Of a stretch of DNA of 64,000 nucleotides, positions 1 through 12,079 are shown piece by piece. This DNA comes from Macrotis lagotis. Lineage: Eukaryota > Chordata > Mammalia > Peramelemorphia > Peramelidae. Made by a program: the position numbers and the translations under genes. The notes beneath the pieces are model-generated. The model saw only the letters and a list, made by a program, of their open reading frames with translations. It was not told the DNA's origin and did not search any database. The DNA is taken from contig NC_133658.1 in the NCBI RefSeq assembly GCF_037893015.1, forward strand, positions 259,759,856-259,823,855. The letters are read 5' to 3'. Within the stretch, counting starts at the first letter, position 1, and the number at the start of each line of letters is the position of its first letter.

Positions 1-200
1 AGTCCTCCTTAACCTTAATGTGATCCTCTTAGATTATCCCCAAATCATCCTATATATAATATAGTTGTGCATTGTTGCTTGCATGTTGTCTTCCCCATTA
101 GACACTGATCTCCTTGAGAAGAGGGTTTGCTTCTTGTTTTACTTTGTATCTCCAGCCATAGTTACTGCAACATAATAGGTGTTTAATAAATTCTTGAGCA
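1..200 (+). repeat. L2 LINE 3' end
   Basis: The segment resembles the 3' end of the ancient mammalian LINE L2: 'actgatctccttgagaagagggtttgcttcttg', then a 'tttgtatctccagc' block, an 'acataataggtgtttaataaa' block, and a terminal short tail. Only the last ~200 bp lie in the window. Divergence is high, as expected for L2. Not coding. Confidence 0.7.
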
Positions 201-205
201 GTTAG

Positions 206-440
206 GTAGTGCAGTGGATAGAGTGCCAGGCTTAGCATCAGGAAGATTCTGCTTCCTAAGTTCAAATCTAGCTTCAGTCACTTACCAACTATTCAGTCAC
301 TTACCAACCCCATTTGTTTCACTTTCCTCATCTATAAAATGAACAGAAGAAAGAAATGATAAGCCACTCCAAGATTTTTGCCAAAAAAGAAACACAAACC
401 CAAAGGGACATAGAGCTGGACACAACTAAAGAATGATGAA
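206..440 (+). repeat. MAR1-type CORE-SINE
   Basis: It starts with the tRNA-like head 'agcagttaggtagtgcagtggatagagtgcc', continues through 'cctcatctataaaatgaac' and ends with the tail typical of marsupial MAR1 ('aaatgataagccactccaagatttttgcc' ... 'gctggacacaactaaagaatga'). The middle carries a small duplication of 'cagtcacttaccaac'. Sense orientation; no ORF. Confidence 0.75.
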
Positions 441-1204
441 AATAAGTGCTTGTTGACTGACAGTTGAAAGAGAAAAAGGAAGAGATATATTAGAGGCTTG
501 AAGAAAGGGGAAAATGTTTAGAAGAGCTTCTGTGAAGGGTAAAACAGTGAGTCACTAAAGCAAGAAGAGAAGGAACACCTGCAGCGGAGAAGAACCAGAA
601 AGAGATTAGTTAAAGTGGATTTGTAGTGGACTTAATCAGCTCCATAGTGTGATTTTTCTCAGTGTGCTCAGCAATACTGGTAAAAGAATGAGAATAAATG
701 AAATGAGTGGTGTCTAAGATAAATACAGTGAAAAAAAGAGGGCAAGAGATTCAGGAAGAGGACAAGGAGTCTATATTGTAAGGGGAGAAAAGTGAGACTA
801 GGGAAGGACTGATGAACCAGAATAAGAAAAAGAGATGGAGTGAATGGAGTCCAAGATAATTTCAGAGAATAACTTTAGGTGAACTGAGATATGGAGAAGC
901 AATGGAAAGCAAGCCAAGGACTGAGGAGCAACAAGAGTTAAATATGATAGTGCTTGTTGAGAGTCAAGTAGAAGAAATAAGATAAGAACAAAAAGTGACT
1001 GAGTAGGAACATTCACCTATACACACAAACAGTAATCATAGAAGATGAAGATGAAGAGGCCAGAAAAATCATTATTTTACTACACATTGAGCAAAGAGAA
1101 TGTGTTTTCAAAGTATCAGTCGATATTCCTAAGTCAACATTTTTTTCTTTTATTAACATATTATTTGTCAATGTACATAAAGAGTGTCACTGCCCTTTTT
1201 ATTG
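441..1204. other. Purine-rich stretch without a recognisable gene
   Basis: About 760 bp of A/G-rich sequence. No coding pattern is visible: the short ORFs are low-complexity and lack family motifs. Phrases such as 'gattcaggaagaggacaagga' recall the ancient repeat seen at 36.0-36.5 kb and 42.2-42.6 kb, so it may be another decayed copy; this is a guess. Confidence 0.4.
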
Positions 1205-1367
1205 TCTTTTTGTTTTGGTTTGGTTTTTTGCAAGGAAATGGGCTTAAGTGACTTGCACAAGGTCACACAGCTAGGTAATTATTAAGAGCTTGAGTTCGGA
1301 TTTGAACTGAGGTCCTCCTGACATCAGGACCAATGCTCTAACCACTGCATGACCTAGCTGCCCCAGT
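1205..1367 (-). repeat. WSINE-like SINE, antisense
   Basis: Reading the plus strand, a T/G-rich tail ('gttttggtttggttttttgcaagg') is followed by 'cacaaggtcacacagctagg' and ends in 'cctagctgcccc'. This is the reverse complement of the tRNA-derived marsupial SINE. A second short 'accacctagctgcc' follows directly and may be a duplicated SINE head. Confidence 0.8.
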
Positions 1368-2139
1368 ACCACCTAGCTGCCACCTTTTATTGTATTTTTA
1401 ATTCCAATATGGCAAACACCTACAAGCAGGACCACTTCTATATACAAAGAACAAAAAAAAAGAGAATTGCAAATGAAATTTCATATCTTCATAATATACA
1501 ACTTATTTTTCTTTTTTAAATTACATAGCAAGTATAAAATAGTTTCAAAGTTATCTAATTTATGCTTCCTTCTATAGTACCTTCTATTTTCTTTAGTTAA
1601 TATTTTCTAAAGTATTTCAAAGTCCCTCTTTTATTTCCTAGTTTCTTTATTTCTTCCTTCCTTTCTTTTGGACATGACTTCATTTCTATCCTCTCTACCA
1701 AATGTAACACTTCATTAAAAAAAAACCTTGTAGTGAACAATCAAGCAAAGAAAATCTACACATTGGTCATAACTAAAAATGGATTTCTCAACATGTAACT
1801 CAAGTTAGTGGACCAAAATTTTATCATCCATTCTCTGGACTGGTCATGGCATCACTTAGAATTCATGTTTTCCACTTTGTTTCTCTTTACAATTTCGAAC
1901 TTATTATGCATTTTTTCCTACTTCTATTCACTTATACAAGTTAGTTCATGCAAATTTCCCTAAGTTTCTCTGAATCCAATCCCCCTGCACTACTCATGGT
2001 AAAATTATAAGGTATTATATTTGTATAGCATAATTTATTCAGCCATTCCCAATTGATGTCTCTTGTTATTTGCCAGAACAAGAATTCTATTATTAGATAT
2101 ATATATATATATATATGTATATATGTAAAGACATATATT

Positions 2140-2180
<41 letters not shown>

Positions 2181-2274
2181 GATAGATAGATAGATAGATA
2201 GACAGATAAGAATTCTCTCTTTGATTTCTTTGTGGTATAAGCCTGATCATGGTACCACTGGATCAGAGTATGTA
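1368..2274 (-). repeat. Unassigned AT-rich DNA passing into an antisense L1 3' tail
   Basis: From about 2020 the sequence reads as antisense L1 3' region: 'ttcagccattcccaattgatgtc' and 'accactggatcagagtatgtacat' match the same area of the better copies at 27.4 and 31.2 kb. The L1 is interrupted by a microsatellite (2096-2205) and by a SINE (2275-2415). The part from 1368 to about 2020 is not identified; no gene is seen. Confidence 0.5.
2096..2205. repeat. Compound microsatellite (TA)n-(GATA)n
   Basis: A run of 'ta' dinucleotides gives way to about 14 'gata/agat' tetranucleotides with one interruption ('gatgatag'). It lies inside an antisense L1 3' tail. The antisense 'YLSI' peptide repeats it produces are artefacts. 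Confidence 0.95.
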
Positions 2275-2415
2275 CATTTTTTTTGCAAGGCACTGAGGTT
2301 AAGTGACTTGCCCAAGGTCACACAGCTAGGTAATTAGTGTCTGAAGTCGAATTTGAACTCAGGTCCTCCTTACTGCAGGGCTATTGCTCTATCCACTACA
2401 CCACTTAGCTACCCC
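2275..2415 (-). repeat. WSINE-like SINE, antisense, with target duplication
   Basis: Poly-T then 'tgcaaggcactgaggttaag', 'cccaaggtcacacagctagg' and a head ending 'cttagctacccccc'. It is flanked by imperfect duplications 'agagtatgtacatttt' and 'agagaatatacatttt', which place it as an insertion in the surrounding L1 tail. Confidence 0.88.
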
Positions 2416-2514
2416 CCAGAGAATATACATTTTAATGACATTGGAAATATTGCTTTAAATTGCTTTCATTTTCTTTTCCTAAAAAGATATAAATTCATGC
2501 ACTCTGTGATATGT

Positions 2515-2785
2515 GTCCTTCATTTTTGAAGGTCATGGTGTCAGGGGAGGTGATGCTATAACAATCACATGAATTGGATTCTAGTGCTAAGTCACTGGCC
2601 TCACTTTCTCCTCCACAGTCATCTCAGGCCAGAGGCCAGATATGAATCAGGCTGACTAAAGATGGTTCTGCAGATGAGGCAATCAGAATTGAGTGACATA
2701 TCTAGTAAGTATCAAGTGGCTGAGATCTGATTCAAACTCCCATCCTTCTGACTTCAAGGCCAGAACTCTATACACCACCTAGTAT
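2515..2785 (-). repeat. Third SINE family (long form), antisense
   Basis: Contains 'ggtgatgctataacaatcacatgaattgg', 'cctcactttctcctccacagtcatctc' and 'atgaatcaggctgac', ending in the usual SINE head complement 'aactctatacaccacctag'. The same block order recurs at 31810-32105. The family differs from the short WSINE and MAR1 types in its middle; I do not assign a library name. Confidence 0.65.
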
Positions 2786-2855
2786 CATGCATGCATTCTG
2801 TACTGTTGGACTGAAGTTATCCCCATTTACATATTCTGACCTTTTCCATGTTATT

Positions 2856-2860
<5 letters not shown>

Positions 2861-2886
<26 letters not shown>

Positions 2887-2887
2887 T
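2861..2887. repeat. (GA)n microsatellite
   Basis: About 13 perfect 'ga' units. Confidence 0.95.
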
Positions 2888-2976
2888 TGTTAATAATATA
2901 ACTGATGATAGGAAGCTCTGAGGAAGAGATGAAGGGTATTTTGCTGATAGAGACACAACTAGGATAGGGCAAATAT

Positions 2977-3137
2977 AAAGCAGAGCAACTAGATGGCACA
3001 GTGGATAGAGTACTAGCCTTGTAGTCAGGAGGACCTGAGGTCAAATCCAACCTTAGACAATACTTGCCTGGCTGTGTGAGCTTGGGCAAATCACTTAACT
3101 CTACTGCCTTGCAAAAACAAACAAAAAAAATAAAAAA
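2977..3137 (+). repeat. WSINE-like SINE
   Basis: Sense copy: 'agcaactagatggcacagtggatag', 'gtagtcaggaggacctgagg', 'ggctgtgtgagcttgggcaaatcacttaac', then 'gccttgcaaaaacaaac' and an A-rich tail. Confidence 0.85.
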
Positions 3138-3429
3138 TTGTCTACATTTAGAGGACATAAAAATTTAATACATATTTTCCTTCAGCAAAAAATAACGGAG
3201 TTAATGCCTAGGTAGAAAGAATAAAGAGACAGAAGGCTAAAATAGTTAATTCCTTCATCTGCTGAAACTAATGTCTCAATTGCTTCTTATATTATTTTTT
3301 TACATCATGACTACATACTTTATTTAAAAGCCCCTGTGGTACTTCTTGTCCCTGATGGATTTTCTGTTGTCCAATCAAATAAATAGATATAAAACTCTTC
3401 ACTAGCCATGGTTCATAGATGGGCTCTTC

Positions 3430-4155
3430 CTCCTAAGACTACACAGGACATTAATGTGAACCTAATATTTCACAAACTCCACAATGTACCTTTGCTCCAC
3501 TATCATAACCACCTCCTTACTTCAGTCTCTTGTTACCTAAACAATTTCAATACTCTCCCAATTGGTCTCTAAGATTCAAGTAACTCCCCTTTGCAATCCA
3601 TCTCTCCAGTAAAGGTGATATTCCTAAAGCAGAAGGCAGAGCTTAACAATTCCTTGCTCAAAAATTTCCAAAGGATTTCTATTTTCTTTAGTACAAATCC
3701 AAACTCATATTTGTATGGTTAAGTCCCTTTGCAATTTAGTTCTATTCTATCTTTCCAGGCTTATCACATATTATTCCTATTTATATGCTCTGTTCTAATC
3801 AAACTGGCCTCTTTACTATTCTCAGGTACAACATTCCATTACACACCTCTGCACCTATGTATTGACATTTCCCATGCCTGAAATGAATTCCCTTCTTACT
3901 TCAACCTCTTCAAATTCCAAGCTTCCATCAAAGTTCAGTTCAAATTACATCTCCTACATGAGACCTTTCCTGATCCACATCAACTGCTAGTCATCCCTGT
4001 CAAAATTTACTCACATGTGTAACTATTATTTCTCTTGATAGAATGCAGGCTCCCTGGGAGTAGAGACAATTTTGTTTTTGTCTTTGTAGTCTTGGCATCT
4101 ATCATGGCCCTTAGCACATAGGTACTTAATAAATGCTTAATAATGGATTGATTAA
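3430..4155 (+). repeat. L2 LINE 3' region
   Basis: A long, decayed L2 3' region. Recognisable blocks in order: 'atctctccagtaaaggtgatattcctaaagc', 'caaactggcctctttac', 'acacctctgcacctatg', 'tgaaatgaattccc', 'cctttcctgatccac', 'gcaggctccctgggag', and the terminal 'agcacataggtacttaataaatgctt'. No open frame remains. Confidence 0.8.
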
Positions 4156-6415
4156 TTGCAAAACCATTTATAGACTAAAGTTTTTTTTTTTTCCTATCAG
4201 TCTTCCTATGATTTGGAAATCATTGGTCAGCAGTTAAGTCCCTGAAAAAAATGGGAGCCACCAAAAATTCATTGCTCAAGCTTAAAGGCTTAGTTCAACT
4301 GAATAACACATATTTTAACTTACTGGATAATGTTCATTACCCTTGTTCCTTTGAGGAATATTTGGCAGAGAAAGATGATATCCCAGTTAAGCTGTTAATT
4401 TAGGAATTAGTGTTGGAAAATGGGATTTGGCATTTCCTCATTGAGTGAAGAAATAAGAAAATGCAATAAGAAGAGTAAAGTAGCATGATAAGAAAAAGGA
4501 ACCGGTAGAAATGTAATTTTTAAAAAGTATAAAGTTAGCCTTCAATTTAGACCTTCTTCCCAATATATAATCATCCTATTAACTTCAAAACACAGAAATT
4601 TAGATGCACATTTCTAATATTTCTGTGATTACCATTTAAGTTCCTATGTACTTTGTATTTCAGTATGTGCTTTGCAAATATTTAATGTATATGTATGTAT
4701 GTGTGTATGTATCTATATAAATAAGACTACATATTATATATAGATTTATTATAAAGTCTCATTTATCTTCATAATAACCCTATGAGGTATGTTGTTGCAA
4801 ACATACCCTTTTTACTGAAGGAAAAGTTACATTTTTGAAAAAGACAAAACTGGAACTAGAGATGTGAGTCTTCACAGTGATCTCCTCCCCTGCAAAAAAA
4901 TGGTTTGGGACTTTTTTCATAACTTTTTTAATAGTACTCCAAAAAATTGGAAGCAGAAGAAGAAATATGATAGATAGAAGGATCTATAAATAGAGAAATC
5001 TTTATGATCATCTCAGTCAACCTTTCTTCTTATAGGAGAGACTACTAAGGTCTAAAGAAGATAAGTGACTTTCTGAGGATTACACAGGTAGTGAGAATAG
5101 CTGAGCTAGAATTCATGTCCAAGTCTTCAGACTTGCTAGTCTTTACTTGCTACATGAATATTTTAATGTACAAAGTGGAAAAGATACTATATGCTTATAT
5201 AGCTTGATTTGAGACAGCACTTACATTTTATTTACAATTTCAAATAAATCTGCTCTCCTTTATTTTATATGGAATATAAACATATAACTTAATGTAAAAA
5301 ATTTTCAGGAAATATGTAAAAATGTCATTGATAATTGATATGACATCCAAATGTAGAGTCATTGCTTGAAAACCAATTACAATTTCTGAACCTAATAGCA
5401 AAAGTCTTTCACATTTATATTTACTAATGCTTAATTATCTTATTAGTTCTTTAGACTTCTACTTATTGAGATGCAAGATCTTTGGGGCAATATATTTGAA
5501 GCCGCTAGATAATTTCTATTAATCTCATTTTGGAAACTTTGACTCCTTAAAAGAAAGAACAAAAAAAATGAATCAGTAATTAGGAAAGAGAGATGAGATT
5601 TTGGCTTCACTCTCTTGCCACTACCCAACACTGCAGCCACTATACATCAATCTCTGGTGAAGCTATGACTAGTGATAAACTTGAAAAACACATCAAGTGC
5701 TGAGAATCTCATATTAATCCTTGTTCATTGAAAATAAATGCCAAAAACCCCCAACATGTCAGGCTTGATGTTTTCAGTTTCATCTGTAATTTACAGTCAC
5801 CAAAGAGAATCATCTTTGGCAACAGAAATTCAAAGGCAATTGCAGCCAACTCAAATAAATGGAAGATGAATCTTAATATGAGAATCTATCTGAAAATATG
5901 GCAGGACTAGTCCACCAACATTAAAGCATTTGTATATCATGGATTTACATGTTCTTTTTATAACCTTAATACATTTTGGTGTGGAGGATTAGTGGAAGTT
6001 TTCAGATTGTCAGCAGCTTAGACTTCTAGCCTCTTCTGACAACCCAAGGTCTTTGAAATCTATTATTTTAGATTATAGCCACAATCTTAGTTCCTAAAGA
6101 AATCAATTCCTAAATAAGAGCAACTGTGGATATTGGCTTGCTCCCAAAGTGAACTCAACATGGTCCTTACTAAAAGGGATCCTAACCTATGATCTTTTAA
6201 TATCTAAATGGTATTGAATGACTAGTCTTGATCCCTAAGGCTAGATGATAAAACACATATAGTTCATTCCTCTTGGTACAAAGTACTTAATGCAATCTCT
6301 TACTTTTTAATCAGTTTTGTTTCATTGGTTTTCTTCATCCCAAGGGAGGATTCAATGTGAGGATAGCAGTATATAAATAACTAATTAAAGTATGTGAATA
6401 ATGGACTGTAACTTA
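4156..6415. other. Non-coding DNA with MIR relics
   Basis: No gene is seen. MIR-like antisense fragments are visible near 4760-4880 ('cttcataataaccctatgaggta') and 5010-5160 ('agtgactttctgaggattacacaggtag'). The rest, including 5165-6400, is AT-rich and not recognised. Short open frames at 5443-5640 and 5728-5910 carry no family motif and no start context, so I do not call them genes. Confidence 0.5.
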
Positions 6416-8622
6416 GTATAATAAGCAGTATCTATCAAAACCATCAATAACCATTATATGCATTCGGGATGGGCTAGAGACATTACCAATAAAATCAGGG
6501 GTGAAACACCACTACTATTCAATATCATATTAGAAATGTTAGCTTCAGCAATTGGAGAAGAAAAAGAAATTGAAGGAATTAGAATTAGGAAGGAAGAGAT
6601 AGAACTTTCACTCTGCAGATGACATGATGGTATGCATAGAGAATCCCAAGAAATCATCCAAAAAAACTACTGAAAACAATTAGTAACTTTAGCAAAGTTG
6701 CAGAATATAAAATAAACCCTCATAAATCCTCAACTTTTCTATATATGACTATTAAGATGCAGCAGGAAGAGCTAGAAAGAGAAATTCCATTCAAAGTAAA
6801 TTCAGACAATATAAAATACCTGGGAGTTTATTTGCCAAAGCAGACTCATAAAATTTTTGAAAACAATTACAAAACACTTCTTACACAAATAATATATTTA
6901 AATAATTGATCGAACATCAACTGCTCATGGATAGGTCGAGCTAATATAATAAAAATGACAACTATACCAAAACTAAACTACCTGTTTAGTGCCCTACTGA
7001 TCAAAATTCAAAAAAAAATTCTTTAATGAGTTAGAAAAAGTTGTAAGTAAATACATATAGAGAAATAAAAAGTCAAGAATTTCCAGGGATTCAATAGAAA
7101 AAAAGTTCAAAATAAGGTGGCTTAGCCCTACCAGATCTAAAATTATATTATAAAGCATCAGTCATCAAAACTGCCTGGTATTGGCTAAAAAATAGAGTGG
7201 TGGAATACAGTGGAATACACTACGTGCAAAAGCAGTAAACAAATATAGCAATTTGCTGTTTGATAAACCCACAGAATCCAGCTATTGGGATAAAATCTCT
7301 CTCTTCAATAAAAGCTACTAGGAAAATTAGAAGCTAGTATGGAAGAAACTTTTTTAGAACAACACCTCACACCCTATACCAAGATAAGATCAAAATGGAT
7401 ACAGGATTTAGACATAAAAACAATATTATAAGCAAAATGGAAGATCAAATAGTAGTCTACCTGTCAGACCTATGGAAAGGGAAGCAGTTTATGACTAAGA
7501 AAGAGATGGAGAACATCACTAAAAACAAACTAGATAATTTTGATTACAATTAAAAAGCTTTTGCACAGACAAAACCACTATAACCAAGATCAAAAGAAAT
7601 GTAGTAAACTGGGAAACAATTTTTACAACTAGTATTTCTGACAAAGGACTCATTTCTAAAATATACAGAGAACTGAGTCATTTTTTTAAAAAAAGCCATT
7701 CCTCAATTGACAAATGGTCAAAGGATATGCAAAAGGCAATTTACAAATGAGGAGATCAAAGTAATCCAGTCATATGAAAAATTGCTCTAAATCGTTACTT
7801 ATTAGAGAAATACAAATTAAAGCATCTCTGAGGTACCACCTCACACCTCTCAAGCTGACCAATATGACCAGAAAGGACAGTGATCAATGTTGGAAGGGAT
7901 GTGGAAAATCTGGGACACTAATACATTGGAGCTGTTAACTCATCCAACTTTTCTGGAGAACTACACCCAAAGGGCAACAAAAATGCACATACCCTTTGAC
8001 CTAGCAATACCACTACTGGGTCTATACCCTGAAAAGATGATGCAAAGGGAGAAAAATATCACTTGTACAAAAATATTCATAGCAGCCCTGTTTGTGGGGC
8101 AAAGAATTGGAAATTAAGTGAATGTCCTTCAATTGGGGAATGGCTTAGCAAACTGTGATATATGTTTGTCATGGAACACCTGTTCTATTAGAAACCAGGA
8201 GTGATGGGAATTCAGGGAAGCCTGGAGGGATTTGCATGAACTGATGCTGAGATATATGAGCAGAACCAGAAAAAACATTGTACACCCTAACAGCAACATG
8301 GGGATAATGATCAACCTTGATGGACTTACTCATTCCATCAGGGCAACAACCAGGGACAACTTTGGACTATCTGCAATGGAGAATACCATCTGTATCCAGA
8401 GGGGGGAAAAACTGATATCTTATTGTCTGATCTTGCTATCTCTTATACTTTATGTTTCTTCTTTAAGGTTATGATTTCTCTCTTGTCACATTCAATTTGG
8501 ATCAGTGTGTGCCATGGAAACAATGCAAAGACTGGCAAATTGTCTTCTGTGGGGAGACAGAAGTAAGATTAGGGGAAAATGGAAAAGCTCAAAATAAAAT
8601 ATTTTAAAAAATAAAAAAAACT
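6416..8622 (+). repeat. 5'-truncated L1 (ORF2 C-terminal half and 3' UTR)
   Basis: The segment starts inside the reverse transcriptase. A decayed FADD box is seen near 6608 ('ctctgcagatgacatgatggtatg'). The C-terminal region follows ('gatcagtgg'-like and 'cctcacacc' blocks), then the L1 cysteine region near 7883 (CWKGCGKSGT in one frame), and the 3' UTR with 'aaataaaatatttt' and a broken A-tail. Many frameshifts split it; the longest pieces are 7887-8117 and 8232-8474. It is a pseudogene-grade retrotransposon copy with no function. Confidence 0.9.
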
Positions 8623-9114
8623 TTAAATATAAATTGATGTTTTTCCCTGGTTGCTGCATCTCTTGGCTTCCAAACAATTAATAAATAAAGTGTATTCAGT
8701 GCCCAGCACCAAAAAAAAATACTACAAATATTCAGCATACCATTAACATCATTTAGCTCATACCATTCCAGTGGTTGATACCATTCCAAGGGTCAATTTA
8801 ACAATAATATTTCCCCATAATCATACCATAGAAATTATTTGAGACATAAAATGAGAATGACAAACTTCAGTCTTCAAATTTGAAAGATGAAGTTTCTAAA
8901 AATATAAGAAACTTATTCTAAGAAAATGTAATATCTCTCTCTACCTAAAATTGGTCATTTTGACTCTTGAATGTAACAGAGTGAATTTAACTTCCTCTGT
9001 GTTTAATCAACCAAAATATTTTCTTACCTTATTCTCAAAAGGAGATGTCAAGCTATACCCCCTGTAAATGATAAAACCAAGATCCTCCACCATAAAATCA
9101 TTTGTGTCACCAAT
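8623..9114. other. Unassigned non-coding DNA
   Basis: About 490 bp between the L1 tail and the next MIR. No gene, RNA gene or repeat family was recognised. Confidence 0.4.
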
Positions 9115-9300
9115 GTAGTAGAGTAGAAAGAGCACTATATTTGCCATCAGAGACCTCGATTTGAATCCTGGCTTGCCATTTACTATCCAAATGTCCAGGG
9201 ACAAGTCATTAAATCTCTCTGGGCCTCCATTACCTTAACCATAAACTGAATTGGTTAGATTAGTTGAATCCTAAGGCTTCTTCCAGCTCTAAGTCTGTAA
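9115..9300 (+). repeat. MIR-type CORE-SINE
   Basis: Blocks in order: 'gtagagtagaaagagcac', 'gatttgaatcctggcttgcc', 'aagtcattaaatctctctgggcct', then the CORE end 'ggcttcttccagctctaag'. Confidence 0.65.
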
Positions 9301-9344
9301 TTAGATGAACTTTCAGACATAATCATCCAGTTATAGTTATATTC

Positions 9345-9590
9345 AAGGCAGTGTGGTATAATGGAAAGAATGCTAGACTGGACTTGATGTTAGTAAAAAT
9401 ATGAATTTGATATTGCCTCTGGCATTTAATGATTATTTAGATATGAGTATATCATTTAGCATCTCTCACCTTCAATTTCTTCATCTGTAAAATGAAGATA
9501 GTACTACTTATGTTGCCTGTCTTGTAAGATTGTTGTGAAACACTAATATAAGTGAACTATATAGAAAATTTTTAAATATTATGTAAATTT
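9345..9590 (+). repeat. MIR-type CORE-SINE
   Basis: Blocks 'gtgtggtataatggaaagaatgc', 'cttcatctgtaaaatgaagatag' and 'ttgtaagattgttgtgaaac' follow the MIR order. Sense orientation, highly diverged. Confidence 0.65.
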
Positions 9591-10229
9591 TTAACTTCCT
9601 TCAAGTTTCTGGGCTGTTAACTTGGACTAAGAAAATGAATGGTTTGTTTATGGAATATATAAATATGATAGGGATGACAGATATGTTGAAAGGAAAAAAA
9701 TACTAAAAATTGAATAGGTTTAACTGATTAACTTAATCAAATAAAATTAAATCTGCTATGGATGAAATGCAACATTCTATATTTTGGACATTAATTGCCC
9801 AAGTATAAGACAATGTTAAAAGATATTGAGATTTTTGGGGGAATTCAAGCAAAATAACAGTCAAAAGTATAATACGTCAATCAAAAAAATGCTGATATAG
9901 TCTTATTTTGTACTAATAGAAGTCCAATGTTAAGAACAGAAAACTGGTAGCCCTGACATACATTTTCTGTTCCTGAAAAATCATACTCTATTCAGTCTAG
10001 GCACTTTATTTTAGGAAGGACATTGATCAAAAATAGAGGTCATACAGGCAAGAATGAATCAAATGGTGAAAAGACTGGATATCTTGGAATACAACCATCT
10101 TTTGTAACAGCTGAAGAAACTAGAGATGCCCCTTCTCAAAAGAGGAAAAAAAACAAGGAGTTCATGAGCAATATCCTCAAAAATTTGGACACATGGAATA
10201 TAAATTAGATTTCTTTTTCTTGACTCCAA
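9591..10229. other. Unassigned non-coding DNA
   Basis: AT-rich sequence without a recognised repeat. It includes a 61-codon open frame (10023-10208) that is lysine-rich and matches no family I know. Nothing supports transcription. Confidence 0.4.
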
Positions 10230-10465
10230 AGTAAGGAAGGAAACAGCATTTACTAACTGCTTCCTACTGTGCTAAGTGCTTTAAAAAATTATCCCATTTC
10301 ATCCTTACAATAATCCTAAGAGGTAAATGTTATTATTACCATTTTATAGAAAAGAAAGTGAGGCAAATAGGGTCAAACAGCCAATAAAGATGAGGTCAGA
10401 TTTAAACTCAGGTCTTCAAGATTCTAGCTAAAACCTTTTATCCCCTAAGTCATCTAGCTGCATTC
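10230..10465 (-). repeat. MIR, antisense
   Basis: The plus strand reads 'ctgtgctaagtgctttaaa', 'catttcatccttacaataatcc', 'accattttatagaaaagaaagtgagg' and 'aaactcaggtcttc', the usual order of an antisense MIR, ending in 'catctagctgc'. Confidence 0.75.
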
Positions 10466-10549
10466 TAAAAATGAATCTCTAGTTTCCTTTAAAGTTCATC
10501 TCAAACACCAGTTTCTAAATGAATAAATTAATTAATTAATGGAAAAAAA

Positions 10550-10690
10550 TGATAAATTAAGCATTTACTATGAATTAAGCACTGTGCTAGGCTCTAAGGA
10601 TTCAAATACAAAATGGAAATAATCTTTGCCCTTCAGGAGTTTACATGCTTGTGGGGTAGAAAATGTACAACAGAATATGGTGACCAGGAA
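10550..10690 (+). repeat. Ancient repeat ('constant-size gain' type block)
   Basis: Reads 'agcatttactatgaattaagcactgtgctagg', then 'cccttcaggagtttacatgc'. The same string order ('tactatgtgcc...ctgtgctaggtgctgggg...ccctcaaggagctcacaatct') occurs at 18955, 35780, 41885 and 44140. I do not name the family; it is widespread in mammals. Confidence 0.55.
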
Positions 10691-10904
10691 GAGATGCTAT
10701 GTTAGGGAAATTTTCAGAAGATGGTGAGTGACTAGAAGAACTTATTTGATCATAGTATCTGAAGCTAAAATTGGTTAAAGGACTTTTCTGAAATAATGGT
10801 CCCAGAGACACATTCACTAATCAGTGCAGCACAACCCCACACCAGAAATTTCTTCAAGGCAACAAGATGATTACTGAAGAGATAACAGGAAAATAGGAGG
10901 TGAA

Positions 10905-11125
10905 ATTAGGCCTTTCCTAAATCCACCACTTTTACCTTGAATTATATGTGTATGCATGCACACACATATGTATGTATATATGCAAATATATACATGTTGT
11001 CTCCTCCTTTACAGTGTAAGCCTCTTGAGGACAAAGCTATTTCATTTTTTGTCTTTGTATCTCTCACCACATAGTGTACTATGTAAAATTAGTAAATGCT
11101 TATTGATTTTGATTCATTGATTTAG
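10905..11125 (+). repeat. L2 LINE 3' end
   Basis: Ends 'gtaagcctcttgaggacaaagc', 'tttgtctttgtatctctcacc', 'aaattagtaaatgcttattga', the L2 terminal order. A CA/TG-rich stretch ('tgtgtatgcatgcacacacatatg') sits upstream. Confidence 0.7.
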
Positions 11126-11484
11126 TGATTAACAATCTTGACCTACCCAGAATAAATATGAAAGACCTGGAGAAATCATAGTGCTTATATGATTGACCAT
11201 CTCCACTCTTTTGTTTTCTTATTCTGGCCTATATTTCTTTACATCAGTGCACACTATCAAAGTTAGGTCATTGAATAGGCATTTCCTCTATCCATGGTTC
11301 AGAGTTGACTCTCTCCTCCACTCATGTTCATTCACAAACCTCAAGCCTTCCTTCCACTTCCATAACCCTAAATAACATCCTATTAATAGTTTATTCATTG
11401 CTTTATGGCTGAATTTTTTTTTTAAATGTCATCCTTGGTACAGTGCCAAGGAAATACCAGCAAGGAAATGTATTTCCACTTCCT

Positions 11485-11780
11485 AAGGGGGAGTAAAGAA
11501 TATCAAACTGGGTGTCAATGGACCTGTTTTTTAGCCTGAGTTCTATGATTATGTCTCTGTAACCTTATGTAAGGCACCCACAATTCTGCCTTAGGCACTT
11601 ACTTGTTTGACCCTGGGCAAATCAGGTAATCTCTCTCACTCAACTTTAGTTTCCTCATCTGTATGGGGATATAAAAGGTTGTTGTGACAATCAACTGAGA
11701 TTACATACATATACATATAAATATAATTTTATCAGTCTAAAGAACTATAAAAATGCTAGTTAATATTATTATTAAATCAA
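11485..11780 (+). repeat. MIR, sense
   Basis: Blocks 'tttgaccctgggcaaatcaggtaatctctc', 'tttcctcatctgtatgggg', 'gttgttgtgacaatcaactgag' and 'aaaaatgctagttaatatt' follow the MIR consensus order. The first half carries an additional inserted 'ctgtaaccttatgtaagg' segment. Confidence 0.7.
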
Positions 11781-12079
11781 TTCTTCTGACTAGGCCTATT
11801 TCTTCTTTGTAAAATGAGATAGCTCAACTCTTTTTTGGTAAGACTAAAATTGCTTTCAAGTTCTATAATCTTATGTTTCTATATTTAGTTTCTTTTCAGA
11901 AGGATGGGGATATATATCAGATTCAGAGTATTCTACCTTTCCTCCAAGAATACATCCAATGGGATTCTTAAAGCAAGGCACCTTGAGTTCTTGGGAAAGA
12001 AATGAAAAAAGAAGTCCCTCTAAGATTCTGGAAACCTTCTAGTATTAGAATAAAGTAGTCTAAGTTCATCTTTTTTTAT

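Noticed and set aside
2035-2293. Tyr-Leu-Ser-Ile repeat proteins on the minus strand
   Set aside because: Pure translation of the GATA microsatellite.
10023-10208. 61-codon lysine-rich open frame as a small gene
   Set aside because: No family motif, no splice signals or conserved neighbours; in 64 kb of AT-rich DNA such frames occur by chance.
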